From positions 110,399,429-110,463,428 of the forward strand of contig NC_030684.2 of the NCBI RefSeq assembly GCF_000004195.4: a DNA stretch of 64,000 bases. Reading direction: 5' to 3'. A program made the position numbers and the translations under genes. The notes beneath the pieces were generated by a model. That model was not told where the DNA came from and made no database searches. It saw only the letters and a program-made list of their open reading frames with translations. Below are positions 1 to 15,260 of the stretch, piece after piece. The stretch's first letter is position 1; every line of letters starts with the position of its first letter. This stretch comes from Xenopus tropicalis. Taxonomy: Eukaryota; Chordata; Amphibia; Anura; Pipidae.

Positions 1-149
1 ATCAAAAATTACATATATAAACAAATTTAAGGCACAATACCTTGGTATAAGGCCTTTAACCTATTATCTAAACATACAAAACAATTTATAAAAACAGAAA
101 TGCTCATCTTTACAAAACATATTAAGGGGCACTTATGAATGCAAATGCA

Positions 150-370
150 GTACAAAATGTAATTTCAGACACAATTAGCTATGTTTTTTTACTTGCAATG
201 CAGCATTTTCTTCCACAATTCCAGCATAATTGCAGGTTTGCATCCACTGCAATTGCACCACATACCTTAAAATGATTGCAACTGAATATTTTCAGAAATT
301 GGACGTGAGCTGTGGCCAAAGCAGGAATTGTATCATTTACTACCTGCTTTGTTAAAATGACGTTTGCATT
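150..370. repeat. Diverged interspersed repeat
   Basis: The segment around 200-300 (CACAATTCCAGCATAATTGC and flanks) resembles sequences at 47790-47960 and 48140-48330, which also carry an ACAATTCCAGCNTCATTGTGG-like core. The family is not identified. A hAT-like element is inserted just after it, at 379. Confidence 0.35.
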
Positions 371-378
371 CTCTAAAG

Positions 379-1161
379 CAGTGCTGTCCAACTTCTGAGG
401 TGCCGAGGGCCGGAATTTTTCCGTCCTACATGGTGGAAGGCTGATAATGGAAGCCAGTTTTGACCACTCCCCTTTTTTTAAACCACACCCACTTGAAACC
501 ACACCTATGTTATCACATGACCATACCCATATTAATGGTGGTAGTACAGCAAAAACCTGCCATACTCTGCCTTCCCTACCCTGCCTGTGTGTGCCATACT
601 CTGCCTGCCCTATGCTGCCTGTTTGTGCCATACTCTGCCTGCCCTATGCTGCCTGTGTGTGCCATACTCTGCCTGTCCTACCCTTACTGTGTATGCCATA
701 CTCTGCCTGCCCTACCCTGCCTGTGTGTGCCATGCACTGCCTGCCCTATGCTGCCTGTGTGCTGGCACTGCTCCTACAGTTTGCACAATAACTATATATT
801 AAAAAACTTTTTAATTGCAGTACCACCTCAGTATAGGTTTTTTGTAGTGTGCAGGGTTTATTTGTGGGTTTCTGAGGTGTGAACAGGGGAACAATTTAGG
901 TGATTACAGCCTGAGCCTGAGGTGTGAACACTGCAGGGGGTGAACAATGGAGGGATTAAAAGGTGTGAACAACACAGGGGATTACATTTTTAAACAATAC
1001 AGGGTGATTACAGCCTGAATCTGAGGTGTTAACCATGCAGGGGGCCAGTTAATCACAATAATGATACCATTTAAAGCTTACACAAAGGTAAGCCATCAAA
1101 GCAGCCAGACAGGTGGGGGCCACACAGAGGGGGGTCACGGGCCGCCAGTTGGATAGCCCTG
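379..1161. mobile_element. Non-autonomous hAT-like element with 8-bp TSD
   Basis: The ends are inverted: left CAGTGCTGTCCAACT, right (reverse complement) CAGGGCTATCCAACT, matching at 13 of 15 bases. The 8-bp direct repeat CTCTAAAG flanks it exactly at 371-378 and 1162-1169, the target duplication length of hAT transposons. The 783-bp interior has no transposase. It instead carries a 34-bp minisatellite (558-761) and diverged repeats of a GGTGATTACAGCCTGAG-type unit (about 898-945 and 1007-1050). Confidence 0.85.
558..761. repeat. 34-bp minisatellite, 6 units
   Basis: Six head-to-tail 34-bp units beginning TGCCATACTCTGCC, with a partial seventh. It creates overlapping Cys/Pro/Leu-rich open frames, which are artefacts of the repeat and not genes. 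It lies inside the hAT-like element. Confidence 0.95.
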
Positions 1162-1169
1162 CTCTAAAG

Positions 1170-4100
1170 CATTCTCTTTTGCTTCTTTTGACGCAGATCC
1201 CTGGTATTACCATGACATTCAAGGTACTGTAGCAGTAGCTACCGAGGTCTGTAGCATTAAAAGGATCACTTGCAATTTGTCACAGCAAACTAAGCAGGTG
1301 CATTGGCAGACAATAATGAGTGTGCTTGACAGCAAGTGCCTTTAATAAAAAGTATCAATATGTTCTACATTTGCATCCATTTTAATGCAACCGTGTTTGT
1401 AAATTACCCCTGCACCTTTTAAAAATTACACCAGAAATAATTGACATTTTAAAAATGAATGTTTCATTTTCCACCCTCTTCTGTTGCCCAGTAGCAGCTC
1501 ACTGTTACAATCTGATACATTATTTGATACATTTCTCAGCAGCTGCCCCAGATTCAGCCTTTACTAAGGATGCTAGTAATTTAGTCTGTTACAACTGATA
1601 CTTTAGTTGTTGGCATTTCTTTGATGTGCAAATGTATCGACTAATATATCAGTTAAATATAAACAGTTTAGAAGGTCAGCAACTTACTTATTTTCAAAGG
1701 TTCTATAATAGGGAGGAAGAGGAAATAATTCATTCATTCAAGACCTGTTTATTCAAGTTGTAGAAAGCAGATGAAAAGGTGATTATTTGTAGTGTGTTAT
1801 TTGCAAATGCTAACTTGTGCAATAAATGGCATTCTTATGTAAAATGGTGCTATTTTTCAGAGACACAGTGTTGTAACTAGCTGCAGCCAGGCCTGGGAGC
1901 AGGATGCGCCCCCTGTACTCACGCACTAAAAAAATCCCCTGTTCTGCCCCCCTTGATTTGCTTTATAGTAGCTCTAGCAGGCCCCAAGTGGGTATGGGCC
2001 TGGCTTTCATCACACCCCTGGTTGTTTTGCCACTGCAGAGGCTGATTTTACAAATACTGCATCAAATATCAGTATTCACAAAATACTTTTCATTATTCAC
2101 AGTCTCTGCCTCAGAGAAGCTCATAATCTATGTACCTTCACACAACACACACACTAAGGTCAATTTTATTTGAAGCCAATTAATCAGGACCCAGATGATA
2201 CCTTGGTGGACTCAGTGAGAACATATAAACCTTTTGCAGATGCCATTCCATGTTAGTGGACAGTGATGTTGGGGAAGAAGACGGTGGGTCGGTGTACCAG
2301 ATTTTTCACATGATCTAGCAAACTTAGGCAACACTGAATGATCAACATGATCAACAATAATACACAATAAATCAATAAATGTTTATAAATTCCCAGCATC
2401 ATAAAAAGCCACTACAGATACACTGAAAATAAATAAAAACACATGTTTACTTACTATGTGCATTAATTAAACAAGTCACTTATGCTTAGGCTCACACATG
2501 AAGGCATAGAAGATTGAGCTACCTATGATTTTGGATACTTTATGATGTATATTGGAGCACCCTTGGCAGAACCTACAACGAGGTATACAGCTTAGCCTGA
2601 GGAGGTTTTACATGATTTTGTGCCTAAGTTCACATTTCCATTAAACAATAAAGGATCATTAACATCAATTGGAAAACAACATGTTTTTTGTACTGTTACA
2701 TCTGAGCATTTGCTTGAAATATAAAGTAAAATAGAAGAGACTCTTCAAATTATCTGCAAATATCAAGATCAAGTCAAGACATTTAATTTTCACAGTGAAG
2801 AATTGTTATGTTAGTCCTTGTTTTGCTAGTAACTTGTAGTAGGTGTCAGAAGCCCATATCACATCTCTCAGAATGCCTCTGTCATGACAAGCAACACAAT
2901 GCAGAAAATTTAAATATTCCATTATTTTAGAATAATAAAATAATCTAGAATGAACAAGAAATATTTTGTGTAGAGACAGCGTAATGTAAGAGTGATAGGA
3001 AAACATTACACAACTCTGTGCTCAGGGTCGGAGGAATTTGAAATGTTTCGATACTATCCATATACAAACCTCATAATTACATATATGCTACTGCTGAGAT
3101 CAGTGTTGTGGACCCTTCTTTGCTCCATTTTAGTCCCTTAGCTAACTGCTTCTTGGGAAATCGAGATGAGTAATTTTAAGGCAAGTGTCTCTTATGTTTT
3201 GTTGGCTTTGATCATCTTGGTAAGAGTCCCAACTGTAATAAAGTTTTTTATATTTAGGTGTAATATACCTATACTGGTTGATAGGGAAGGGAAGGAATAG
3301 GACGGGTAGAGAAAAACTGACCACGCTTCATTATTACACTATTAATAATAATAATAATGGTTAGTATCAACAATAACTCTATCCATATCTCCAAACAGCA
3401 ACTTCCATGAAAAATTAATTTATATATTTTATGATATACATACATTTATCACCAAAAAGGAAGCATACATCTAGAACAAAACTGACAGTTCTATTAGTGC
3501 AGAGCAGTCTCTTATACCACTGACTTTCCTGACTTGCTCTTTAATGGCAGTAGCAGGTGCAAGAGAAGTGCAAGAAATACAAATCTGATACATACATTAC
3601 CAGTAACTGGAGACGTCTTAACAGACTGCCCTGCCAAATAATTTCCTGACACATACTCAGTTCTAAGGTTGCCCTATGCACAAATGTGTTCACTTCAAGC
3701 ACAGGTAGAACCTAAAAATAAATTTATATATAAATGTATGTATGTCAGATAAGCCCAATTTAATAACAGATTTACAGTCTTCATTTTCGCACAGCAAGAT
3801 GTGGTTATGTTAGAAAACAGTTTTAGGATGGTAAGTGAATGTTTTCACAACACACAATCTGAATTCCCAATTAATATCAATTACTTAGTCAAGTATAACA
3901 GCCTTGTTAAAATGTTTAAGGTAAATGGTATTTCTCAAATATTTAGGTTACATTCAGGGAGAGCCAAGGAGGTGATTTCACAATAACACAGTAGCTAAGG
4001 CTAAAAAAAAATTGGAATGGTCCAGAGAATGCCAAGAGCCCCATTTAAACAGTTCAGTAATTAGTGACCAAAGCAGAACTTCCCGTTAACTACCAGAAGT

Positions 4101-5011
4101 GAAAAAAAACAAACTTTTTTGTTTTTGTTTGTTCAATGTAAAAATCTTTCAGATTACCGAAATATTGCCGTTCTTCAAATCAGAGCTGGTTAAAAGGATT
4201 TTCATAAACAATTAGAGATTGAATTTTTGCCTGAAAATGTATCATGTTTAGAAAAGTAGAGGTGTGCTGTGAAATCCAATTTAGAGATATTAAAATGTTA
4301 TAGTCATACTGTGCTTGCAAGGGACAGTATACGCATATGGCTATGGTTTTCAACAAAACAGCTCTTTCATGCTCTGGGGTGAAGATTTAGAGCATTTGTC
4401 TCAGATCACCGATCCCATCCTAAACCAACGTCTTACATCACTGCATGATTCACAGCTTTTAACTGGATTATAAAAGATTGATTATGATTAAAACACATTT
4501 TCTACAATAAATGGATGTTTTTGGTAACATAAAACTGTCCAGATTTATAGATAACCGCAAAAAAAAAGGTGAAACACCATGATATATAAGCATTCATTTA
4601 AGAAGACAGACGTCACACTTTTTATTATAAAAATCTTGCAGTTTGGTGGTAAATGGACCAAACTGTGTCGGAGTAAAACAGAAAACCAGGTAGGCTAATG
4701 ACTTATGACTAGTGTAGGGGGGGAAACGTCTGTGCCCAACATCCCTGTTGCCATGAAGCCAGATGAGAAGCTTGCCTCAAATGGTTTTTTCTCATGGGCA
4801 CCAAGAGGCAGCGGGCGATAATTTTAAGAGCTGACCTTCCAGCTAACAGGAAGTGAATCTCTTTAGTGGAGGAGAGAACAATAACACCCTCTCTGCTACT
4901 GCCTTCTCCCCAACCTGGTCCAAGAAAAGCAGGCTACTTGGCTGTACCTAAGGCACCCATGGCAAGCTCAGTGTGGCCATAATATTACACACCTACCATA
5001 TCTTACTTGGC
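1170..5011. other. Intronic DNA, no gene seen
   Basis: AT-rich intron sequence with scattered short open frames below 100 codons and no recognised domain. 1880-2040 looks like a fragment of an interspersed repeat (CTGCAGCCAGGCCTGGGAGC). No RNA gene or exon was recognised. Confidence 0.5.
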
Positions 5012-5498
5012 TTAAAGGGGACCTGTCACCCAGACATAAAAAGCTGTATAATGAAAGTCCTTTTCAAGTTAAACATGAAACACAAATGCCTTTTTTTATA
5101 ACACATCCATACCTATTATAAAAGCATTTAAAAATCCGAGCTGTTAATCATATATTGCCTTAGGCATAAAGGAGGGGCAGACAATAACTTTAGCTTTCTA
5201 TTCAGCACTACCTAGATATCATTGCACGTCTCACTTTTTCCCTCCCTCCTCATCATCTAATTATGTAGCCAGTGCATGGGCATGGGCAACTGGCCCCAAT
5301 TCTGGCACATGATACAAAGCTTCCCTTACAAACAGTGTCCACAAAATGGCAGTTGCCTGCCTGCTGTTATAAGTAATTCAAACACCAAAGGAAACAAGAT
5401 TTATATTATTAATACAGCGCAAGTGAAGTTTGTTTTGCTCAACTAACATGATAGAACATTAATTGGAGTTATTTGTTATGGTTACAGGTCCCCTTTAA
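5012..5498. mobile_element. T2-type MITE with TTAA ends
   Basis: Starts TTAAAGGGGACCTGTCACCC and ends with the inverted GGTTACAGGTCCCCTTTAA, so TTAA target repeats and terminal inverted repeats of about 18 bp are visible. TTAAAGGRR ends are the hallmark of the Xenopus T2 MITE family (Kolobok-like). No coding capacity. Confidence 0.85.
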
Positions 5499-5576
5499 TT
5501 ATTATTTTGACACTAATATAGTTGTATTTTTTAAACATGGGTATTGTATTTTTTCAAGTATATCTTACGGAGCAAG

Positions 5577-5813
5577 CAGGGCCAGAACAAGGGGAAGGCA
5601 AAAGAGGCACCTGCCTAAGCTGCAATGATGGGGATGCCAAGCAGTTTCCTCTTCTGCCTACCACTAGTTTGTGGTCTCTTGCCCCTGCTAGTCATTTTGT
5701 GCCCCTCCTGTGATTTCACTGCACATGGACATGATTATTCATTTGTGCACACTTAGTGGAAGGGCATTGGGGTGAGGTTGCCTAGGGCACCCGGTCAGCT
5801 TGGCCCGCCTCTG
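5577..5813. mobile_element. Possible hAT-like fragment
   Basis: Begins CAGGGCCAG and ends CCCGCCTCTG, a weak inverted pair. Flanks GGAGCAAG and AGACCAAG agree at 6 of 8 positions, as expected for an eroded 8-bp target duplication. The interior is typical Xenopus repetitive sequence rich in GGCACC. Confidence 0.4.
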
Positions 5814-6148
5814 AGACCAAGAGAGAAAAAAACATTAAAAAATAAATTCTGGTTATAAGAAAGTCAGACATCTATATTTGGGTAGCTGTAGCCCTGAAAA
5901 AATACTAATTTTAAGTGTTAACCCCAGGATATAGGGTCCAGGGGATGGTACTGAGAAATAATCGAATTTCATGAGTATATTTTTCCACCATAAACTGTAC
6001 CGTAAAAATGCATGCTCATAGTCACATGGTTGCCAATATTTAAAAAATATTTGCAGAAACACTTTTTGTAGCTGAACTTTTGTGCCATGCAATAATAAGG
6101 GGCTCATCTTCCATGAAGCAAGTATAGTATTCTAAAAAGAGTGTAACA

Positions 6149-6697
6149 TTAAAGAAATACTGTCACTGGAAAACATGTTTTTTTCAAAACGCATCAGTTA
6201 ATAGAGGTTCTCCAGCAGAATCCTGTACTGAAATCTGTTTCAAATTTCACATGGGGCAAGCCATATTTGTTATTTCCCAGCATGCCAAAGCCATGTGACC
6301 TGTGCTCTGACAAACTTCAGTCACACTTTACTGCTGAGCCGCAAGTTGGAGTGATATCACCCCCCTCCCAGCAGCCAATCAGCAGAACAATGGGAAGGGA
6401 GCAAGATAGCAGCTCCCAGTAGATAACAGAATAGCACTCAGTAGTAAGAAATCCAAGTCCGGCTTGGGACTCTTCCATTTACATGGGAGTAGGAGAAACA
6501 ACAGGTTACCTGAAAGCAGTTCTAATGTGTAGCGCTGGCTCCTTCTGAAAGCTTCAGACTCAGGCACAATGCACTGAGATGGTGCCTACACACCAATATT
6601 ACAACTAAGAAAAACATGTTATTAATTAATTGCTATGTAAACAGTATAATTTATAAATAAAAAGTTCACCATAAAAATTATGACAGAATCCCATTAA
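6149..6697. mobile_element. T2-type MITE, diverged
   Basis: Left end TTAAAGAAATACTGTCAC and right end (reverse complement) TTAATGGGATTCTGTCAT form degenerate inverted ends flanked by TTAA. Confidence 0.7.
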
Positions 6698-8414
6698 GCT
6701 TTTTGTGTGTGTTACTTCCAAACTGCAAAAATGCCAAGAAAATTCAGAAGTAAAATGCCAAAACCTGCTTCCCAGCAATAAGCATTTTACATAAAAGCTC
6801 ACTTGCTTATCAAAGTCATCACCTAGTCCTCATTCACTTTTATACACCCTTGCTCGAATTACAGTTACAAGATTCTGCAAACCTAAATATCATTTACTGC
6901 ATTGTCTCTACAGATCATCAGGGCCGCAGTAAAATGCCAAGATCATTCTAGAATGAATTCTTGAGTTACAATTCATTTCAATCTAGAAGAAGCACAGACT
7001 GCTAATTAGTACTCCATGAATAGGGCTGTAACCCAGAAAAGATGGCAACCCAATTATAAAGATGTAGCTACTGCAATGTAGTGTGATTGCAATATTTGTT
7101 GTTGTTTATTAGAATGTATTACTAACATGGCAATATTCATTTTTTTGTGACAATGGGAATTCAATGCCGCAAAAAACACATCATTTTGTGCCAGACAATA
7201 ATTTTGGTGGAATGTTTGTGAGCCTAATTGTATTAAAAATGTTTAACGTTAAAGGCCTGAAGTGCAAATGAAAAAAAAAACTAATTTAATGACATTGCAA
7301 AGAACTAATAGCTGAGGATGGACAAAGGGGACAACAGAGATTTCAGATTACACATACTATGGTGGATGAAGTATCTGTATGAGAAACTCTTGCAGAGGAA
7401 CTGCTGAGAAATGTTCTCATCTTAATAGGACAGAACGAATCTTGTCAGACAGAGCACATTCACAGATAGCACTATCTTTTCTTGCAAAGCTATTCTAAAG
7501 ATAGTAGTGTCCCTGACATATAGCAGTAGTTTATGGAAGATAATGTTGAACGTAAACTTTTAATCTGAATAAGACACATTTTACAACCATTGCATCAGAT
7601 AAGAGGAGACAGGAGGTGGGTGTTTTATACATCAGAAACCGATATATTTCATTCAAGATAACACTGGTTTAATGTACCCTTTTAACATGGAAACTGTTGT
7701 GAGGTAAAAAGTAGTATGGTACAAGTGGAATGTGATCTTTCGGCCTCTGACAGGAGAGAAGTGTTAATGGTGTATCACTGGAGACTTCCTTGGCACAACT
7801 GGAATTAGCCTTCTCATTCAAAATGTTTATTGCAAAATTGATCTTAAACATGTATTTGTTTACTGTCCATGACACATGACTGAGTTAAGTTTGAGCAGTT
7901 GTTCCATTTTCTTGTGATTATATAATTGTATGTGTGTTAAGTCTACAATATTTAGCTGTGTCATATTATTAATGTAAAATCAGTAGCTTGTATTGCACTC
8001 TACTATGTAAAACAGGAAATCTTTTAGTCACGTAATATGAAACTATGAAAAGAATCTGACAAGTGAGAGAGAAACATGAAGCGCATTAGTTAGTAAATAA
8101 TCTACTGTCTACTTTTATGTGACATTACAAAGTCAAACCCAGCAAGGATTCCATGGCAGGGGTCTTTCTGGTAAACACTAACATATCTATATAAAGAGTA
8201 AAAATTCCCCTGTGTAATAAGAGAGCAAGCCAAGGAAATCCATGCTAAGTAAGACTTGTTCATAATTCTCAACATATGAATTCTTGTTAAAGCGATATTG
8301 AAAGTTTGCAAGTTATTAAGTAATTTGTCAGCATCACTTTAAAAGCATTTCTGCCACTGTTTTACTGCTACAGTCTAAATCCATTCCTCTCTAACCTATG
8401 CCAGGCTCCAGAAG
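6698..8414. other. Intronic DNA, no gene seen
   Basis: AT-rich sequence without recognised coding, RNA or complete mobile features. Confidence 0.5.
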
Positions 8415-8585
8415 TAGTGATGAGCAAATCTGTTCTGTTTCGCCGCAAAATTCGCGAAACTTTCAAAAGATCCGTGAAACGGCATAAAATTCGCGAAATG
8501 GCGAAAATGTTGTGCGCCAAAAAAAAGTTGTCGCCCGCGGTTATTATTTTGTCACCCGCGGCTATTCCTTTGACGAGAATAATGG
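8415..8585 (+). repeat. CpG-containing repeat, TAGTGATGAGC family
   Basis: Starts TAGTGATGAGCAAATCTGTT followed by TTCGCGAAA-type motifs. The same family recurs inverted at 48455-48646. It resembles a widespread Xenopus short DNA-transposon-derived repeat; the far end is not defined. Confidence 0.5.
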
Positions 8586-9190
8586 TTGCACACCATACAG
8601 GTATATTTATTATAGAGTCAAATTAGAGATTGACACTATCTGCTAGAGTGAAATTGTGTCACTCTATACTAATTTCTATGGGATTTTTAGGTATGTTTAT
8701 CAATAGCTGAAACTAAGAGTTCACTATTTAAAAAATATAATATTGAAAATGAAGATGGCCCCCAGAGGGCACCGCACAACCCAGCCCAACCCTGATTTAC
8801 GCAAACTTTATTTCCATAAATATTACATAAGAATAGAGCATCTCCTTATTGGACATAAGTGGAATTTGGCACAGGAATTTCTGGCTTTTATAAAATTACT
8901 ACTTACCACATCAGGGCCCCCCACTCCAGTCCCAAACTTCCAAACCCGCAGGCACACCTCCTTCATCCTCCCCCCCCCACGCACACACCATGTTACTCAC
9001 ACTGCACATGCAGTGTTCTTTAACGCGTCGCATTCTTAGGGGGTGAGGGTGGAGGGCTAAGTTGTTGGGAGGGTTTGGGACTGGGTTGGTGGGGCCTACA
9101 AGGGCAAGAGCCCACCAGGTTTTGGGACTCGGTGTCCCACTGGCCCAGTCCAAAAATACAAATGATTTCATTGTAATAATGTAACATATA

Positions 9191-10818
<1,628 letters not shown>

Positions 10819-10820
10819 TA

Positions 10821-11813
10821 AGTAGCCATGAAACTTCTTGGTGAAAAACTATTACTGAAATAATAGTAATAATATGATCATAAAATGTATATAGAGCCAA
10901 CATACTCCACAGACACACTTTACAGAGTTGATAATTTATTCACATGAACCGGGAAGTTTACCATTCAAAACCCCTATTACATACATACGACAACCCCTTT
11001 GAATGACACTAAACTGAGCAGCTTAATAAGCCCAAAGTTTTCAAGTATAGCAGCAGACGCTAAAATATCTGATTGGACATGCTTTTCTTTATTATGCTTG
11101 GGGCAAGCTGTTTCTTTTGCACTTTTCCTATTCATTAAGCTGTAATACATACACAAATGCATGTTTATGTTCACTAACTCCTAGGATTGAAAAATGTATT
11201 AAATTAGGCTTAATAACAAACATGTTAGAGCATGCGTGATGCTGTAACTTTCTACTTTTGCCCTTTGGATTTATTTTTTTTACAAAAAATCCAGGTAAAA
11301 AAGGCATTATGAAACAGCTTACAAGTGCAACATTCCAGGTGTATATATCACTATAATCAAAAACTACAGGCAGTTTCAGTTTCAGTAGCAGCAGGTAACA
11401 GATTAAAGCCTTAAACATGGAGGCAGTTACCATGGCATCAGGTCTCCCACAGGGAACATTATGACTTACAGATACTCAGGCTGTGAAATGAATGATACTT
11501 AACCAATCTGCAGACTTTACTAGGTCACCTGAATTTGTCTGCACAGTATAACACTGAAAGAGACTTACTGAGCTTTTAGGCTTTTTTATGCATGAAGTCA
11601 AAGTGCAGTAAAAAGTAAGAACACTGCATAATAAAGCACTGATTCTACATATGCATCCCACTTTCATGCTGCATTATGCAATACCTCACTGTATTACTAT
11701 TGAGCAGTAACATTTAAGTGGTAAAACATTCATGCCAACACTGACAAGATTTAAAGAAGAACTTATCTGCAATCTTAGAGCAATGACACCCAAGGAGATC
11801 AGTTGCCCCACGA
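10821..11813. other. Intronic DNA, nothing recognised
   Basis: AT-rich sequence between the Tc1 element and the next MITE. Short open frames only, with no domain match from memory. Confidence 0.5.
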
Positions 11814-12127
11814 TTAAAGGTCAAGGAAAGTTACAATCACTGGGGGGAGGGCAAAATGTTAGGCACCCCCTAGTGAATATAATCGCTTACCTGAAACCCC
11901 CAGCCAGTGCTCTGTTGGGAAAAAACTGCACCGGCCGAGGTGTATACAAGCTAATGATGCTTCTTCCCGCTTCAGTCTTTGCACAGTAGAGTGAAAAGCC
12001 GACAAGCAGAACACTCACTCACATATACCCTTGGCCAGTGCTGGAGCAACAGCCAGGGGTATCAGGTTAGCAATTACAATGACTGGGGGGGTGCCTAACA
12101 TGTGGCTAGACTTTCCTTTTCCTTTAA
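11814..12127. mobile_element. T2-type MITE
   Basis: Left end TTAAAGGTCAAGGAAAGTTA and right end CTTTCCTTTTCCTTTAA are inverted and TTAA-bounded. ACTGGGGGG motifs near both ends (11840s and 12083) extend the inverted symmetry. Confidence 0.8.
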
Positions 12128-13250
12128 TCTCCTCTAGTGGCGGAAACAAATCCCCCTTCAATGCTTCCCTACCCGCAACAATGTAAATTGCAAGTAGTAA
12201 ACATATGTATTGCTTCAGCTTTCTGAAGTCACCTTGCAAGGAAACTCTGGGCAATGCATATGTTTTCCTGCAAGTGATTTAAATTGTTGCCAGTAGGAAA
12301 GCATTCAGAGCAAATTAACCCACCACCATTAAGTTGGCAGCTACTAATCTCCTTTAGTATAGCAGAACTAGCAGTCTGCTGGATTCATATTCTTCCTTTT
12401 TTCCTTTAGAACTGCTAATAATAATGTGGTATGAAAATACCAAATAATCAGTAAGCCATTACAATATGCATGAGCACGGCAGCCATCAGGGGGGTAAGGT
12501 AGTACAGCTCAAAAGGCCTACCGCTGTCATGGCTGAGGCCCTGAAATCTATATTTTGTTTGATTCCATGAGTCTGAGGAGGGCCCTAAGAAGGCCAGGCC
12601 TGAAGAAGTATGGGAAACCCCACGAGGAATGTGCATGTTATCAATCACCATAAATCCAGATAAGTGAATCTATAACAGGAAAATATAATCAAAGTGTCAA
12701 TGCCACCAAAAGAGACAGAAAAATGAGACTAGAATAGTAAACCCTTTCATTCAACAAATGTCACTGGCTACTTGTTAAATGGAATCTCTGCAGAATCGTC
12801 ATTGTAAGGAGTCAAGCTGAGTGTTAGAAGATAGGAAGTGAATTAAGCAGTTGGGAAATAAGTTGTTAAGATGTTTGAAAGTGAAAGGGAGGCTTCAGAT
12901 AGGGCGATAATTAGAAAGGCATGCAAGGTCACAAAAAGCTTTCTTAAAGATGGTAGCTATAACAGTATGTTTAAAAGAGGATGGAAAGATGCCAGCCGTA
13001 ACAGAGAGGTTAAATATCTGATTTAAAATAGTGCAAGTTTTAAAGTGAGAAGACTGGAGAAGATGAGAGAGAAGGTGGTCAAGTATGCAAAAGCATCAAT
13101 GCAACACACTGCACAAAATAATTTTGTAGTAAGATGCCTAACTGCTGCTAACTTTAGCATTTGTTATTAAATGTATGCAAATCTATTCAAATCTCCCTGT
13201 TTTCAGCACATTAGCTACCACATTTTCTTTGATATAAAGATAAAACAACC
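12128..13250. other. Intronic DNA, nothing recognised
   Basis: No exon, RNA gene or bounded mobile element recognised. Confidence 0.5.
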
Positions 13251-13840
13251 TTAAAGGACATGTAAACCCATTTGCCAACAATATATATCAGTTGGGCACA
13301 TTTCCCCCACCCAAATGGCATCATTTGTACTGCATATATCCCCTCAATTTGCCAGCACCATCACATTTTCCTAAAGCAAATAGCAGCTTTCACCCGGTGG
13401 CCATTTTTCCTCTAACACATCAAAGACCCTCATTTAGCATAAATTTCATCAAGAATGCAGGCTCACACAGGCAGAACTGTAATGGTTAATGAACACTGTA
13501 ATGGTTAAGCTAAGGAAAGGAGTTTAAAAAAAATAGGAGCAGACAGCTAGAGCTGAGTTGGGAACCAGCAATGCCATCTCTTCACTGGCTGCTAGACTGG
13601 CAAGTGTGTTTAGTAATCTGATCTGAGAAAAACTGAGCATGCCCAGGAGCCAACAGCCAAAGCAAATTCCTGAGGGAGGGGGCCGAGTGGGTTACAGGAG
13701 GAAAAGGAAATCTAAGTGATTAAGGGGATGCTGCAGCCTTACTATTAACCTTTGAATAACCGTAGTGCCAGGTATTGAAAGATTTCAAAGAGGCTGTTCA
13801 CTGATTACATTTTTGTCTGTGGGGTTTACATGTCCTTTAA
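13251..13840. mobile_element. T2-type MITE
   Basis: Begins TTAAAGGACATGTAAACCC and ends with its inverse GGGTTTACATGTCCTTTAA, a near-perfect 19-bp inverted end pair. It shares its right TTAA with the next MITE. Confidence 0.9.
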
Positions 13841-14463
13841 AAGGAGAACTAAAGCTTAACTAAAGAAATAAGAAGAAAAGATATGTTGTACATTATGTTT
13901 GGGGCTTCTGTACCAGCCCAAGGCAACCATAACCCTTTAGCAGGGAAGATCTGTACCCCTGAAGACAACCCAGTAGCTCCCAATTTTCTTTTCTCCCTGT
14001 TCATCCCATGCTCTGTGCCGCTGTCCGTTACTGTGCTTAGGGGCCGACGCACAATATACTGTATATATAGAATATAAATCATAATATAAGGCTGATTATT
14101 AAATTCTGATGCTAATTGCACTGGTTTTAAAGCATCCATGTAACATGAATGTGAATGAATTACTAATCAGCCACGTAACATCAGTTTATATGGCAGGCCA
14201 GCCTCATTTTCTGCTTGATATTTTGTGACAATCCCTAAGCTTAGCTTCTCAACAGCTGCTCAGAGCGCACTGAGCATGTGCAGTGTCCCGGACAGAACAG
14301 AATTAAAAAATAATTCAGGATGGGAAGCTCCTGTGACAATTGTAAAGATCTAGCTATATCATTACTACTATAGAGATGCTGAAACTTATGGATAGTGCAG
14401 TCAGTTTAGTATTTAAAATATTGTATCTATAGCCATATTCATTTTTAGGGTTGAGTTCTCCAA
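13837..14463. mobile_element. T2-type MITE, abutting the previous one
   Basis: Starts at the shared TTAA with AAGGAGAACTAAAGC and ends near TTTTTAGGGTTGAGTTCTCC, a degraded inverse. A second copy of this family lies inverted at about 28772-29191; both contain a matching stretch (GCATGTGCAG, CTGATTATT, ACTAATCAGCC). Confidence 0.8.
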
Positions 14464-15099
14464 CCATCAGCATTTTATGTGCGGTAAAACCCCAAAATGA
14501 AACTAGGTCTATTCTAAACTTTTGTAAAGTACATGATCTAACAAATTGAAAATGGGTAAATATGTCATTCTACTGGAAACTACAAAAATGCTATGCAGTT
14601 TGTATGACATTTCTTAAAATTGCCCCAAAGCTTCCAATTTACAGCATCCTATTTCTCACACCTAAGATAATAAGATAAAACTTGCATGAGAAAGCCAGAA
14701 GTTTTCTGAAGGCCCAATGTGCATAGCTTTACCAAAGATCATGGCACGTAAAGATCCTAACCCAAAATGAATGCAGGCAGGCATGGGAGGCTGGACAAAG
14801 GATGTAGCCGTTATATGGCTGAAGACCGCAGTTAAAAGGTGCTAGAGGGGACCAGTATGTGACCGCAGACATGATTTTCTTGTATCTGCTGTTGTCTGGG
14901 GCTCCATGGTGATCACAGCCTAAGGACCACTGTAGTCCCCTTTGCTAGACTATTCCACATATGTGGTGCTTAAAGGTTTAAAAATCAACAAGCATAAGTT
15001 TTTATTGCAGAGTGTTTCTATCATCTGTTGTATTCAGCCATCTCGTATCTGTTGTCTAAAGTCTATTTTTTGTATAGTGTGCTTTAAAGCCTTAAATAA
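14464..15099. other. Intronic DNA, nothing recognised
   Basis: No supported feature between the MITE and the next repeat. Confidence 0.5.
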
Positions 15100-15225
15100 T
15101 AATAATGTAAGTATGTATAACTTTATTTATAAAGCGTTATTGGGATACACAGTGCTGTGCAATTTTACAAGAAAAAAAAGTACACACAGGGAAGACAAGC
15201 AATATAATAAATAAGTATACATATA
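15100..15225 (+). repeat. Short retroposon-like repeat
   Basis: Contains TATGTATAACTTTATTTATA, a GTGCTGTGCAATTTTACA core and ACACACAGGGAAGACAAGC ending in an AATAAATA tail. A second copy lies at 63453-63566, where a 10-bp target duplication is visible, supporting retroposition. Confidence 0.65.
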
Positions 15226-15260
15226 CAGAGATTATGGGCCAGATTTAAGATTGCTTTATT

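Noticed and set aside
447..882. Overlapping Cys/Pro/Leu-rich open frames of 71-140 codons
   Set aside because: They are three readings of a 34-bp minisatellite and have no independent coding support.
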